A stretch of 64,000 nucleotides of DNA, taken from positions 1-64,000 of the forward strand of contig CANPXN010000008.1 in NCBI GenBank assembly GCA_947586185.1, given 5' to 3'. Both the position numbers and the translations under genes were made by a program. The notes under the pieces are model-generated. The model had not been told where the DNA came from and did not search any database. It saw only the letters and a list, made by a program, of their open reading frames with translations. This document shows, piece after piece, positions 37,318-46,189 of this stretch. This stretch comes from an uncultured Clostridia bacterium. GTDB taxonomy: Bacteria > Bacillota > Clostridia > Oscillospirales > Ruminococcaceae. Positions within the stretch are counted from its first letter, which is position 1. Each line of letters starts with the position of its first letter.

Positions 37318-37321
37318 TTTA

Positions 37322-37497
37322 AAATTATGCCCCGGGGGTAATTTAATATAGATTGAAATGTATACCAATTAAGAACTTGTCTTCACAAGAAGTATGTCAG
37401 ATTTTCAAGCGTAATTTTATTGCAGACAAAGTTTTTTTATGCAGCCTGCGATAAAACTTACCGAAAAGACATGCGCATACGCTTGTGAATACGGATC
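37322..37497. other. Spacer between MITE and era
   Basis: No gene seen. A short hairpin CTTGTCTTCACAAG is at about 37375. On the minus strand this is downstream of era; no clear poly-U terminator is present. Confidence 0.4.
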
Positions 37498-38391
37498 CTA
37501 TTTTTCAGTAAGACCAAAGCTTCTTATAAGACCTTCCCTATTTCTCCAGTCCTCCTTAACCTTTACCCAGCACTTGAGATTAACCTTTATCCTGAAGAAA
37601 TCCTCAAGCTCCTTTCTGGACATGGAGGCAGCCTTTTTAAGCATTGCTCCGCCCTTTCCGATAACGATACCCTTATGGGATTCACGCTCGCAATAAATAA
37701 CTGCGTCAATATCCAGAATATCCTTATCGTCACGCTCAGTCATCCTTTCGACCGTAACTGCAATTCCGTGAGGGACCTCGTCACTTAAAAGCACAAGGAG
37801 CTTTTCTCTTATCATTTCCGCAGCAATAATTTTTTCCGGCTGATCCGTGAACATATCGTCCGGGAAAAAGTGAGGACCATTGACAGCAAGCTTCAAGGCC
37901 TCCTGCTCCACAATATCAATACCACTGTTTTCAAGGACGCTTATTGGAACGATAGCCGCAGGGTCATACTTAGCGCTCACCTCTGCGATCAAAGGTGCAA
38001 GCCTTGATTTATCCTCCAGCAGATCTATTTTATTTATAACGAATATGACCGATACTTTGTTCTGTACAAAGCTTTCAAGCATAGCCGTTTCCTGATCGCC
38101 AAGCTTCTTAGTGCAATCCATTACAAAAACTGCGGCGTCAATTCCGGAAACCGACTCCCTGACTGCATTCATCATATGACCGCTGAGCTTTGTTCTGCCC
38201 TTATGAAGTCCCGGAGTATCCATAAAAACCATCTGAGTATCCCCAATAGTTTTTATTCCGGTTATCCTCGTTCTTGTAGTCTGAGGCTTAGCGCTTACCG
38301 AAGCGATCTTCTCCCCCACAAGCGCATTTAGCAGGGAGGATTTACCGGCATTGGTTTTACCTGCAATGGTTAAAAAAACTGTTTTTGACAT
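37498..38391 (-). CDS. era: GTPase Era
   Basis: 297 residues. G1 GKTNAGKSSLLNAL, G2 TTRTRITG, G3 DTPGLHKGRTKL, G4 NKIDLL, then a C-terminal KH domain with GIVIGKGGAMLKKAA. Era assists 16S rRNA 3' maturation and 30S assembly. It is immediately downstream of ybeY (8-nt gap), a conserved functional pairing in rRNA processing. Confidence 0.96.
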   Translation of the reverse strand: MSKTVFLTIAGKTNAGKSSLLNALVGEKIASVSAKPQTTRTRITGIKTIGDTQMVFMDTPGLHKGRTKLSGHMMNAVRESVSGIDAAVFVMDCTKKLGDQETAMLESFVQNKVSVIFVINKIDLLEDKSRLAPLIAEVSAKYDPAAIVPISVLENSGIDIVEQEALKLAVNGPHFFPDDMFTDQPEKIIAAEMIREKLLVLLSDEVPHGIAVTVERMTERDDKDILDIDAVIYCERESHKGIVIGKGGAMLKKAASMSRKELEDFFRIKVNLKCWVKVKEDWRNREGLIRSFGLTEK

Positions 38392-38398
38392 AAATAGC

Positions 38399-38899
38399 TT
38401 ATCCCTCGTTTACAAATGTGGAATCTCTTGAGATGCCCAGCTTTTCAAGAACAGCCTCTTCCTTTTCACGCATAATACGCTCTTCAAGAGGGCTTTTCTC
38501 ATGATCATAGCCTAAAAGATGCAGCATTGAATGAACGGTCAAAAATCCCACCTCTCTTTCAAGGGAATGACCGTACATAGCTGCCTGCTTTACGGCAGTT
38601 TCAAGGGAGATAACAACGTCGCCCAGCATTACGAAATCATTTTCATCAATTTCCTCAGGCTTTCCGTCCGTCATGAGAGGGAATGACAAAACGTCTGTTT
38701 CCTTATCCTTGTTTCTGTATACCTTATTTAAATTTCTTATTTCCTTATTGCTGATAAAAGACACGCTGACTTCGGCATTATGCTCAAAGCCCTCTGTTGT
38801 CAGAACAGCCTGGCAGCAGCGGCGTATTAAAAGCCTTATACCTACCGGAACTTTAACTTCCGTCTGATCGTTTTTTACATACACCTTTAATTTGGACAT
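38399..38899 (-). CDS. ybeY: Endoribonuclease YbeY
   Basis: 166 residues from ATG 38899 (MSKLKVYVKND), directly after AAAGGAGAAAATAAG; a longer in-frame extension to 38944 overlaps phoH and is unlikely. The zinc site HSMLHLLGYDHEKS (H-x3-H-x5-H) and SFPLMTDG are present. It is a single-strand RNase for 16S rRNA 3' processing and ribosome quality control. Part of the yqfC-yqfD-phoH-ybeY-era chain. Confidence 0.95.
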   Translation of the reverse strand: MSKLKVYVKNDQTEVKVPVGIRLLIRRCCQAVLTTEGFEHNAEVSVSFISNKEIRNLNKVYRNKDKETDVLSFPLMTDGKPEEIDENDFVMLGDVVISLETAVKQAAMYGHSLEREVGFLTVHSMLHLLGYDHEKSPLEERIMREKEEAVLEKLGISRDSTFVNEG

Positions 38900-38900
38900 C

Positions 38901-39887
38901 TTATTTTCTCCTTTCACTGCTGTATTTTTCATAAGCCTTGACAATGTCCTGAACCAGCTTATGGCGGACTACATCCTTTTCATTGAATTTATGAATATTA
39001 ATATCGTCAACGTTCCTCAAAACCTTCATAGCCTCAATAAGTCCGGAGCTTTTTCTATCCGGCAGGTCTATCTGCGTAACGTCGCCTGTAATGACCATAC
39101 GGCTTCCGTTTCCGAGTCTTGTAAGGAACATCTTTATCTGTTCAGAGGTGGTATTCTGAGCCTCATCAAGAATAATAAATGCATCATCAAGAGTTCGTCC
39201 TCTCATATATGCAAGAGGAGCTACCTCGATAATACCCTTTTCCATATATTTTGAAAAATTCTCAGCGCCGAACATTTCAAACAAAGCGTCATAGAGAGGT
39301 CTTAAATAAGGGTCAACCTTATCCTGTAGATCGCCCGGAAGAAATCCCAGCTTTTCTCCCGCCTCAACGGCAGGTCTTGTGAGAATTATTCTTTTTATTT
39401 CATGAGCCTTGAACGCCTTTGCAGCCATAGCCACAGCAAGATAGGTCTTACCGGTACCGGCAGGCCCTACGCCGATAACGATAGTATTGGACTTTATTGC
39501 GTCAATATATTTTTTCTGTCCAAGGGTTCTCGGACGTACGATTTTTCCTGTAGTTGTAACACAGATACCATCTCCGGTAAGCTCGTCAACAAGCTCCTCG
39601 TTGCCATCGTCCACCATGGACGCAATATATCTTACAGTCTGGTCGCTTACACGCTCACCTGTTCCGGTAATTTTCATCAGCGCCTCAATAGCCTTTGCCG
39701 CACGGCTGACATTATCCTCGCTGCCGGTAATTTTTATATCTGTACCACGGCTCAGAACAACAACGTCATACTGTCTTTGTATTGTATTGATATTTTCATC
39801 ATATGTCCCGAACAGACCTATGATCTGATCGGTATCCTTAACATTAATAATTTTTTCTGCCATTTCAACACTCTTTTCATGATTCAT
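38901..39887 (-). CDS. phoH: PhoH-like ATPase
   Basis: About 328 residues from ATG 39887 (MNHEKSVEMAEK); ATG 39863 is another candidate. An ATG at 39941 lies upstream of the probable -10 (TATAAT near 39915-39920) and is unlikely. A KH-like N-terminal region is followed by the PhoH NTPase: Walker A GVGPAGTGKTYLAVAMA, LTRPAVEAGEKLGFLPGD, Walker B DAFIILDEAQNTT. It is linked genomically to ybeY and probably works in RNA metabolism. Confidence 0.93.
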   Translation of the reverse strand: MNHEKSVEMAEKIINVKDTDQIIGLFGTYDENINTIQRQYDVVVLSRGTDIKITGSEDNVSRAAKAIEALMKITGTGERVSDQTVRYIASMVDDGNEELVDELTGDGICVTTTGKIVRPRTLGQKKYIDAIKSNTIVIGVGPAGTGKTYLAVAMAAKAFKAHEIKRIILTRPAVEAGEKLGFLPGDLQDKVDPYLRPLYDALFEMFGAENFSKYMEKGIIEVAPLAYMRGRTLDDAFIILDEAQNTTSEQIKMFLTRLGNGSRMVITGDVTQIDLPDRKSSGLIEAMKVLRNVDDINIHKFNEKDVVRHKLVQDIVKAYEKYSSERRK

Positions 39888-40004
39888 TTTTAGATTTATA
39901 TAATTTATTATAACATATTCACTATAATTTTTAAATAGCAAATTTAAATTTTTTCGAGATTTTTACAAAATTATTTTTTTAACAAACCTTCACAGAAGAT
40001 ACGT

Positions 40005-41198
40005 TTAGTTATACGGCGCTTCCTTGATAAATATCTCCCTGTCCTCTGCAATATTTCCTTCAAGAGTATAGCTTACAATATATTCCGCTTTTTCGCTGTC
40101 TGTTTTCAGCTCTATACTCCTGTCAAGAACGGTTATCCCGAAGCTGTCATAAAAATTCTTTTCATAGAGAGCTGCCTGCTGACTTAAAAGCTTTTCAGCC
40201 TCCTCCTGTGAAAACTCCGTTTCCTCATAGCTGAAAGGAGCATAGTTTGCGTGAACGATCCCGATCGGTATTTTTCGTCCGAACAGCATGAAATAATTTG
40301 TGCATTCATTATAATCATATGTATCAAACTCCGCTTTTTTCAGAAACGCTGGTATTCTTGCCCCGAAAAATTCGATATACTTTTTGTTAGTGCTTTTTTC
40401 ATCATACACAGCTTTCCTCTCAGTATAATATTGTGTAAAAGTCATATCCTCTTTGTATATTCCTGTGATCTCTCCCATTGCATGCCTTGTGATAGACTTA
40501 CCCTTATCGTCCTCTACAACTCCGCTTATTATAACGTCTCCTTTTTTCACAGCTTCGCCCTTCTGCTTGATAAGCTGTCCCCTGTGAACGATCACGGACG
40601 TTATCTGAGCGTTTTTACTTGCCACAATGTTGCAGGGTACATCGTCAAGAACCATTTCCGGCTTTGGAGTTACCTCCGTTACATCAACAACTATTCGGCT
40701 TCCGGTATGGCGTATTCCCGTCCATGCAAGCTCAGGAATGCTTAATCTTAAACGTCTTTCGCATTCCAAAAAATTAATATCCGCAATAAACCTGCCCTTA
40801 TATATTCCAGTTTCGCCGAGAGCATCAATTATCCTTTCGTCCGTAACGGCGCTGTTTCCGCATACCTCTATTGAAACCACTGTATTTGAAATGTAAAAAA
40901 CGAATCCTGAAAGCACAGTCAGCCCTATTAATATCCCAGCCCTCCAGCGATATCGGAGAACCTTGAAACGCATTCCTTTCTTTTCCGTTATCTCAAGCTC
41001 TATATTAAGATTCCGGGCAAGGCTTTCAAGCTTCTTTCTGTCCTTTGAATATATCTGACCATAAAAGACCTGATCCGTGCAATGCTGATTTGTGCATACG
41101 ATACCCTCTTCTCTGACTCCGTTTATAAACCGGTATATTTTCACTCCGGATGCCTTAAAGCATATTATTCCTCTTATATCGTTCAGCATAGCGTTCAC
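40005..41198 (-). CDS. yqfD: Sporulation protein YqfD
   Basis: 397 residues with an N-terminal cytoplasmic part, one membrane helix (about 88-108, GILIGLTVLSGFVFYI) and a large outer domain (VEVCGNSAVTDERII, LAWTGIRHTGSRIVVDVTE, PCNIVASKNAQITSVIVHRG). This matches the YqfD family (SpoIV-associated in Bacillus). It overlaps yqfC by 4 nt. Its presence supports a sporulation programme in this genome. Confidence 0.88.
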   Translation of the reverse strand: MNAMLNDIRGIICFKASGVKIYRFINGVREEGIVCTNQHCTDQVFYGQIYSKDRKKLESLARNLNIELEITEKKGMRFKVLRYRWRAGILIGLTVLSGFVFYISNTVVSIEVCGNSAVTDERIIDALGETGIYKGRFIADINFLECERRLRLSIPELAWTGIRHTGSRIVVDVTEVTPKPEMVLDDVPCNIVASKNAQITSVIVHRGQLIKQKGEAVKKGDVIISGVVEDDKGKSITRHAMGEITGIYKEDMTFTQYYTERKAVYDEKSTNKKYIEFFGARIPAFLKKAEFDTYDYNECTNYFMLFGRKIPIGIVHANYAPFSYEETEFSQEEAEKLLSQQAALYEKNFYDSFGITVLDRSIELKTDSEKAEYIVSYTLEGNIAEDREIFIKEAPYN

Positions 41199-41449
41199 CC
41201 GTTCCTCATAAGCTCAACAGACTGTATTTTTCCGCATATATAGATCCCTCCGGAATTGAAATCATTTACGGAAAGACCGCTGCCCCATACCTGAACAGTC
41301 ATGTCCCAGGTTTTCACCTTTACAAAAACATCGTTGTATTCAAGTATTTTCCGGCAGTTTTCAACCAGTACCTCCCGGCTTCCGGTGATCTGTATCTGTG
41401 TATCCATGTTTATAAATCTGCGTCCCTTGTAAAGTATTCCCTCTGACAT
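41195..41449 (-). CDS. yqfC: YqfC/YabP family sporulation protein
   Basis: 84 residues from ATG 41449 (MSEGILYKGRRF), preceded by GAGGTGGTGAAA. The YabP/YqfC fold pattern (IQITGSREVLVENCRKILEY, ISVN-like DFNSGGIYICGKI) is clear. In Bacillus yqfC and yqfD are sigma-E controlled and adjacent, as here. It is the first gene of the yqfC-yqfD pair. Confidence 0.85.
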   Translation of the reverse strand: MSEGILYKGRRFINMDTQIQITGSREVLVENCRKILEYNDVFVKVKTWDMTVQVWGSGLSVNDFNSGGIYICGKIQSVELMRNG

Positions 41450-41534
41450 TTTCACCACCTCATTTTAATTATATTGCAGCTGCTGTGTGAAATATTACGA
41501 AGACAGGCTGCATATATATTAACCGGTGATGAAA

Positions 41535-42614
41535 ATGTATTCAAAGCTCAGAAACGTTATTTTTATATTTCTTTTTTCCTTATCGGTATTTGTATATCTG
41601 CGTTTCCCGGAAGAAACGGGACTTGCAGTAAGAGAGGCTCTTGACAGGTGCCTTGAAATAATGATACCCTCAATGTTCGCCTTTATGTGCATATGCTGCA
41701 TAATAACCGAAACAGGTCTTCACCATGTTATAGGAAGGCCATTTAGATTTATATCCGAAAAATTGTTCCGTCTTCCCCAGGGCTGTTTTTCAATATTTCT
41801 GCTAAGTATGATCTCAGGCTATCCGGCAGGAGAAAAGCTTATTTTCAGTCAGCTTGACAAAGGCTATATTATCCGTCAGCAGGCTGATAGAATGAGCCTG
41901 TTCTGCTTTGCAAGCGGTCCGGCATTTATTTCCGGGACAACGGCGTCAATACTTTTTCAGGACAGCAATGCAGGGCTTATTATCTTTCTGTCCATCACCT
42001 GTTCAAACGTCCTCCTATCCCTTATAACGGCTGTGAAAGCCCCTGTGGTATCAGGCAAAAGAACAGAGATCAAAACTGAGATAACTGCATCAGCCTTTGT
42101 TTCAGGAATAAATAGCGCTGCCTCGGCAATGCTTAAAATGTGCGTAATGATAATTGCATTTTCATCCTTTTATAAAATCGCCGGGCTTGCAGGAATAAAC
42201 GGCATGCTTGAAAAAGCAGCCGAAAAAATATTTTCCGTAAACAGTGATACATCCAAAGCAATAGTTTCCTCGTTTTTTGAAATAAGCTGCATAACCACGT
42301 TTCCAAAACAAATGTACTCAATGCTTCCACTAATAACAGCCTTGCTTTCCTTTGGAGGGATATGCGTTCTTTTGCAGATAATTTCTGTTTCCGGTCAGCG
42401 CATACCTGTAGGAAAATTTCTCGTTGGAAGGCTCTTTTCCTCCGCCGTTTCCGCAGCGATATGCCGTATGCTCATGCCGTGGCTTGAATGTCCTTCAATA
42501 GCTGTTTCCGGAAACTTCAGCACTGTAAGATCAACATCGCCTTTTCCGTCGGTATTACTTATAATTATGACCATACTTCTGCTTACAAAAAACCATGGAC
42601 AAAAACGGATTTAA
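41535..42614 (+). CDS. YlbJ-like sporulation membrane protein
   Basis: 359 residues from ATG 41535 (GGTGATGAAA upstream); ATG 41529 and GTG 41526 are alternatives. About eight hydrophobic segments. The motifs IMIPSMFAFMCICCII, SMISGYPAGEKLI and SFFEISCITT are characteristic of YlbJ/nucleoside-recognition 'Gate' proteins, linked to spore cortex formation. Divergent from yqfC. Its 3' end contains the promoter of the next gene. Confidence 0.78.
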   Translation: MYSKLRNVIFIFLFSLSVFVYLRFPEETGLAVREALDRCLEIMIPSMFAFMCICCIITETGLHHVIGRPFRFISEKLFRLPQGCFSIFLLSMISGYPAGEKLIFSQLDKGYIIRQQADRMSLFCFASGPAFISGTTASILFQDSNAGLIIFLSITCSNVLLSLITAVKAPVVSGKRTEIKTEITASAFVSGINSAASAMLKMCVMIIAFSSFYKIAGLAGINGMLEKAAEKIFSVNSDTSKAIVSSFFEISCITTFPKQMYSMLPLITALLSFGGICVLLQIISVSGQRIPVGKFLVGRLFSSAVSAAICRMLMPWLECPSIAVSGNFSTVRSTSPFPSVLLIIMTILLLTKNHGQKRI

Positions 42615-42645
42615 ATGGTATAATAAATGTATACATACATTTATT
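42596..42645 (+). promoter_or_regulatory. Promoter with overlapping 24-bp palindrome
   Basis: TGGACA (42596-42601), a 17-bp spacer and TATAAT (42619-42624) precede the zinc-ribbon gene. The -10 overlaps a perfect 11-bp inverted repeat (AATAAATGTAT, 2-nt spacer, ATACATTTATT; 42622-42645), an operator-like arrangement. No regulator is identified. Confidence 0.6.
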
Positions 42646-42725
42646 ATACATTTATCTGAAAGTCTTCGGCTGCCGCAGGGAAGACTTTACAGCTCATATA
42701 AATTTGCGGCAGAACGGAGTGCAAT

Positions 42726-43547
42726 ATGGGTTTGTTTAATTTATTTCATAAAAAAACTGAATATTTTGATCCGAAAATTCCTCCTAAATGCGAATACTGT
42801 GCAAACGGAAGACCGGCAAAAAGCAATGGCAAGGTTCTTTGTAGCAAATGCGGTATCGTCGCCGGAGATTACAGCTGTAAAAAGTTTTCCTATTCGCCCC
42901 TTATGAGGATCCCGGAAAACAACAGACCAAAACCATCTGAAGCTGAAAATATAGACTCCCCTGCTGAACCTGAGAAAACGGATACCAATAACGAACAAAA
43001 AGCCTCCGCCGGAGCTTTGCTGAGTGAGGAATCCCAGCTTAAAGAGGAGCTTAAACAGGCGGCTCAGTCACTTATTGATTTTGAACCTGTTCCAGAAATC
43101 AAGTTTGACGACATAAGCAGAAATGATACCCAAGCAAAAGAAAATACTGCTGAGAAGGAAAATAAAGCCTCAGACGTAAAGCCTGTACCTGACGAAACAG
43201 CTGCTCCGGAGACAAAGCCGGCAGAAGCTGAAAGCTTCACTGTGGAGACCGGAAAAATAAACATGCCAGTAAAGGATAACAGCGAAAGTATTGCAAAGCT
43301 CAAAGAGATTACAGATGTACCGGTTCAGAGTATAAAAATAGAGCATGAACCAAAGGAGATCATTCTTCCGGATTCTTCTGGCATCGAGGTCGAAAGCATT
43401 TCACTTTCACCGGACGACAACAGAGAAAATATTGAAAAAATCTTAAGCGCCGAGAAGCCTGATGTTGAGCCTATCGCAAATAAAGCGGTCCATTCGCCTG
43501 CCTCTCTTGAAAGCGTCAAAAAACCTGAGCTGAAAGAGCTTTCATAA
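42726..43547 (+). CDS. Zinc-ribbon protein with long acidic tail, unknown
   Basis: 273 residues; GGAG 8 nt before ATG. The N-terminal 50 residues hold a compact Cys cluster: KCEYCANGRP, LCSKCGIV and DYSCKKFSYSPLMRIP, likely one zinc ribbon. The remainder is Glu/Pro/Ala/Lys-rich and low in complexity, probably disordered. I do not recognise a function. It lies between ylbJ-like and glgA on the same strand. Confidence 0.7.
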   Translation: MGLFNLFHKKTEYFDPKIPPKCEYCANGRPAKSNGKVLCSKCGIVAGDYSCKKFSYSPLMRIPENNRPKPSEAENIDSPAEPEKTDTNNEQKASAGALLSEESQLKEELKQAAQSLIDFEPVPEIKFDDISRNDTQAKENTAEKENKASDVKPVPDETAAPETKPAEAESFTVETGKINMPVKDNSESIAKLKEITDVPVQSIKIEHEPKEIILPDSSGIEVESISLSPDDNRENIEKILSAEKPDVEPIANKAVHSPASLESVKKPELKELS

Positions 43548-43623
43548 AGTGCGATGCGCAAACAATTTCCTTGTCAATTTGCACAAAAATAGTAATAAGT
43601 GGTTTGTATTTTTGTGTTTTCTA

Positions 43624-43652
43624 TTGACGTTTATAAGATTAAATATTATAAT
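43624..43652 (+). promoter_or_regulatory. Promoter of glgA
   Basis: TTGACG (43624-43629), a 17-bp spacer and TATAAT (43647-43652), about 30 nt before the ribosome site. Confidence 0.7.
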
Positions 43653-43688
43653 ATGTATATAGACTTCATAAACAAAGGAGTGGTTTTT

Positions 43689-45137
43689 ATGAGAAATATA
43701 TTATTTGCAGCGTCCGAATGCGTTCCCTTCCTTAAAACCGGCGGACTTGCCGATGTTGTGGGAACTCTTCCTAAAATGTTTGACAAAAATGAATTTGACG
43801 TAAGAGTCATTATGCCAAGCTATACATGCATACCTGAAAAGTTCAGGAACGAGTTTAGATATATCACACATTTTTATATGGACATGGGTACACTTAATTT
43901 CAGACCCCATGTCGGCATTATGGAATATGAGTACGACGGAATAACATTTTATTTTGTAGACAATGAGGATTACTTTAAAAATGCCGAACCATACGGTGAT
44001 ACTCTTTATGATATTGAAAAATTCATTTTCTTTTCAAAAGCTGTTCTCGCAATAATGCCGGTTATAGACTTTAGACCTGATATTATCCACTGTCACGACT
44101 GGCAGGCCGGTATGATCCCGGTTTTCCTTAAAACTATTTACAAGGATAATCCTTTCTACTTCGGAACAAAAACGATCATGACCATCCACAACCTTAAATT
44201 CCAAGGCATATGGGATGTTAAAACCTTTAAGGCATTCACCGGTCTTCCGGAGTATATCTTCACTCCTGACAAGCTTGAATTCAAAAAGGATTCAAATATG
44301 CTCAAGGGCGGTCTTGTTTACGCTGACTACATCACTACTGTAAGCGAGACTTATGCAAACGAAATCCAGACTCCTGCTTACGGCGAGGGTCTTGACGGAT
44401 TGCTCAGAGCTAAGCACATGCAGCTCAGAGGTATTCTTAACGGTATTGACTACGATGAATACAATCCGGAAACCGACAAGGAAATATTTGCTCAGTATTC
44501 ATATAAAAACGCAATATCAAAGAAGTCGGAAAACAAGCTAAAGCTCCAGGAAGAACTCGGTCTTCCTCAGGACAAGAGCAAGTTTATGATCGGAATTATC
44601 TCAAGGCTAACTGACCAGAAGGGTATTGACCTTGTAAACTGGGTTATTGAACGCATTGCCGATCCTTATACTCAGCTTGTGATCATTGGCACAGGTGAGC
44701 AGCGCTATGAAAACACCTTTAAATACTTCCAGTGGAAATATCCTGAAAGAATATCCGCAAATATAATGTTCTCAAATAACAGGGCTCACAAGCTCTATGC
44801 TGCGGCTGACGCTATGCTTGTTCCGTCAAGATTTGAGCCATGCGGACTTACTCAGCTTATGGCGCTTAGATATGGAACTGTTCCTATTGTTCGTGAAACA
44901 GGAGGACTTAAAGATACTGTTCAGCCATACAATAAGTACGAAAATACAGGAACAGGCTTCTCATTCAAAAATTATAATGCCGAAGAAATGCTGAATATTA
45001 TAAACTATGCTAAATCCGTTTACTTCGACGAAAAGAAAACTTGGAATGAAATTGTAAAACGAGGCATGCAGACTGACTTCTCATGGAGATCCTCCGCAGA
45101 ACAGTATGCCGGTATGTACAGATGGCTTATGGGCTAA
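43689..45137 (+). CDS. glgA: Glycogen synthase (ADP-glucose, GT5)
   Basis: 482 residues from ATG 43689, preceded by AAAGGAG; the longer frame upstream includes the promoter. The ADP-glucose-binding motif KTGGLADVVGTLP is near the N-terminus, and the C-terminal GT5 site (SRFEPCGLTQLMALRYGTVPIVRETGGL) is intact. It elongates alpha-1,4-glucan. Other glg genes are absent nearby, so it is monocistronic. Confidence 0.95.
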   Translation: MRNILFAASECVPFLKTGGLADVVGTLPKMFDKNEFDVRVIMPSYTCIPEKFRNEFRYITHFYMDMGTLNFRPHVGIMEYEYDGITFYFVDNEDYFKNAEPYGDTLYDIEKFIFFSKAVLAIMPVIDFRPDIIHCHDWQAGMIPVFLKTIYKDNPFYFGTKTIMTIHNLKFQGIWDVKTFKAFTGLPEYIFTPDKLEFKKDSNMLKGGLVYADYITTVSETYANEIQTPAYGEGLDGLLRAKHMQLRGILNGIDYDEYNPETDKEIFAQYSYKNAISKKSENKLKLQEELGLPQDKSKFMIGIISRLTDQKGIDLVNWVIERIADPYTQLVIIGTGEQRYENTFKYFQWKYPERISANIMFSNNRAHKLYAAADAMLVPSRFEPCGLTQLMALRYGTVPIVRETGGLKDTVQPYNKYENTGTGFSFKNYNAEEMLNIINYAKSVYFDEKKTWNEIVKRGMQTDFSWRSSAEQYAGMYRWLMG

Positions 45138-45232
45138 GTTATATTTATTAAAATTGGCTTTTTCTCTGTATAACCTATTGCAAATTCCTGCTTTTGTGAA
45201 AAATATTAAAAATCCTTCTCATATGTTTATAG

Positions 45233-45266
45233 AAAAAGGAGTCCGGCACAACCGGGCTCCTTTTTT
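45233..45266 (+). terminator. Terminator after glgA
   Basis: 14-bp stem AAAAAGGAGTCCGG / CCGGGCTCCTTTTT. Confidence 0.85.
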
Positions 45267-45305
45267 ACAATAAAATTCCTCAAACACAAATTTTTTTATT
45301 ATATA

Positions 45306-45334
45306 TTGACAAATCGAGCTAAAAAAGCTATAAT
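45306..45334 (+). promoter_or_regulatory. Promoter of the gene at 45.4 kb
   Basis: Perfect TTGACA (45306-45311), 17 bp, perfect TATAAT (45329-45334). Confidence 0.8.
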
Positions 45335-45372
45335 ATAAAATAGATTTAATGTGCGTGCAGGAGGGGAATAGT

Positions 45373-46095
45373 ATGCATACTACAGAAATTTATAATTATT
45401 TATCTGCTTATAATACTTATGTCGTCAATTATGGCAAATCCATTAGGGCTACAATGTTACTCTATGACATATGCCTTGAAAATGGTAACCTTACCTTTTC
45501 CAAGGATATTTATACCAAGAACTTTGCTTTCAGGGAGCTTCTTCCGAAAATGATTTGCGACAGCGAATGCCACTTTACAAACTTTAATGGCAAGATCACG
45601 GATATAACCGCAGAAAACGATATTCTTACAATTAAATATGACACGGGTTATATTGTTGAATTTACGTGCTACAACGATGAATGGCGAGAATTGAACAATG
45701 AAGAATGCTCATTTGACATAACACTTGATAACCTTGCGGACAAAAGGCTCTTTGATGACAAGCAGAACACATCCTATGAAATGACAGATTACTATGTTGT
45801 TGATCAGTTCAAGCTCGGAAAACTAAGCTATCAGCAGAAAGCAGATATGGCTGAGCTTCTGTTCCCTCAGATGACAAATTTGAGACATATTTCAACTGAG
45901 CTTTATTTCGCATATAACTGGGAAAACGACAGGGTATGCTATGGTATATGGGACGCTCTTCACCAGCGGCCTATTCAAAACGAATGTCACTACCTTTCAA
46001 ACTACGATCCGATATCAATATACATCAAGGAGCTTTCAGAAGAAAAAAGAAACAACGAGCTTAACAGCTTTTTAAGCAGAATGAACTGCATATAA
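45373..46095 (+). CDS. Protein of unknown function
   Basis: 240 residues from ATG 45373 (MHTTEIYNYL), directly after GCAGGAGGGG; an ATG at 45349 has no ribosome site. Soluble, no signal peptide or membrane segment, no motif I recognise. The middle (CHFTNFNGKITDITAENDI) suggests beta-rich structure; the C-terminus is helical. A strong consensus promoter implies vegetative expression. It lies just before sigK, with a hairpin between. Confidence 0.75.
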   Translation: MHTTEIYNYLSAYNTYVVNYGKSIRATMLLYDICLENGNLTFSKDIYTKNFAFRELLPKMICDSECHFTNFNGKITDITAENDILTIKYDTGYIVEFTCYNDEWRELNNEECSFDITLDNLADKRLFDDKQNTSYEMTDYYVVDQFKLGKLSYQQKADMAELLFPQMTNLRHISTELYFAYNWENDRVCYGIWDALHQRPIQNECHYLSNYDPISIYIKELSEEKRNNELNSFLSRMNCI

Positions 46096-46106
46096 TAATT
46101 AAATTT

Positions 46107-46130
46107 GGGCTGCCTCAAATGAGACAGCCC
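46107..46130 (+). terminator. Hairpin before sigK
   Basis: GGGCTGCCTC / GAGACAGCCC stem with a 4-nt loop; the tail (TTGCTTTT) is a weak T-run. It separates the unknown gene from sigK. Confidence 0.6.
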
Positions 46131-46140
46131 TTGCTTTTGC

Positions 46141-46170
46141 AATATTTTACAAGCCCCCCTGCATAATATA
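46141..46170 (+). promoter_or_regulatory. Sigma-E-like promoter of sigK
   Basis: AATATT (46141-46146) and CATAATATA (46162-46170) 15 bp apart resemble mother-cell sigma-E elements (ATATT and CATA-type -10). No sigma-A promoter is evident here. In Bacillus sigK is first transcribed by sigma-E, so this fits. Short motifs in AT-rich DNA make chance possible. Confidence 0.4.
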
Positions 46171-46189
46171 AAACAAGGAGGGAGTATTC

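Noticed and set aside
37375..37388. CTTGTCTTCACAAG hairpin as era terminator
   Set aside because: Five-base stem with no T-run on the era strand; too weak.
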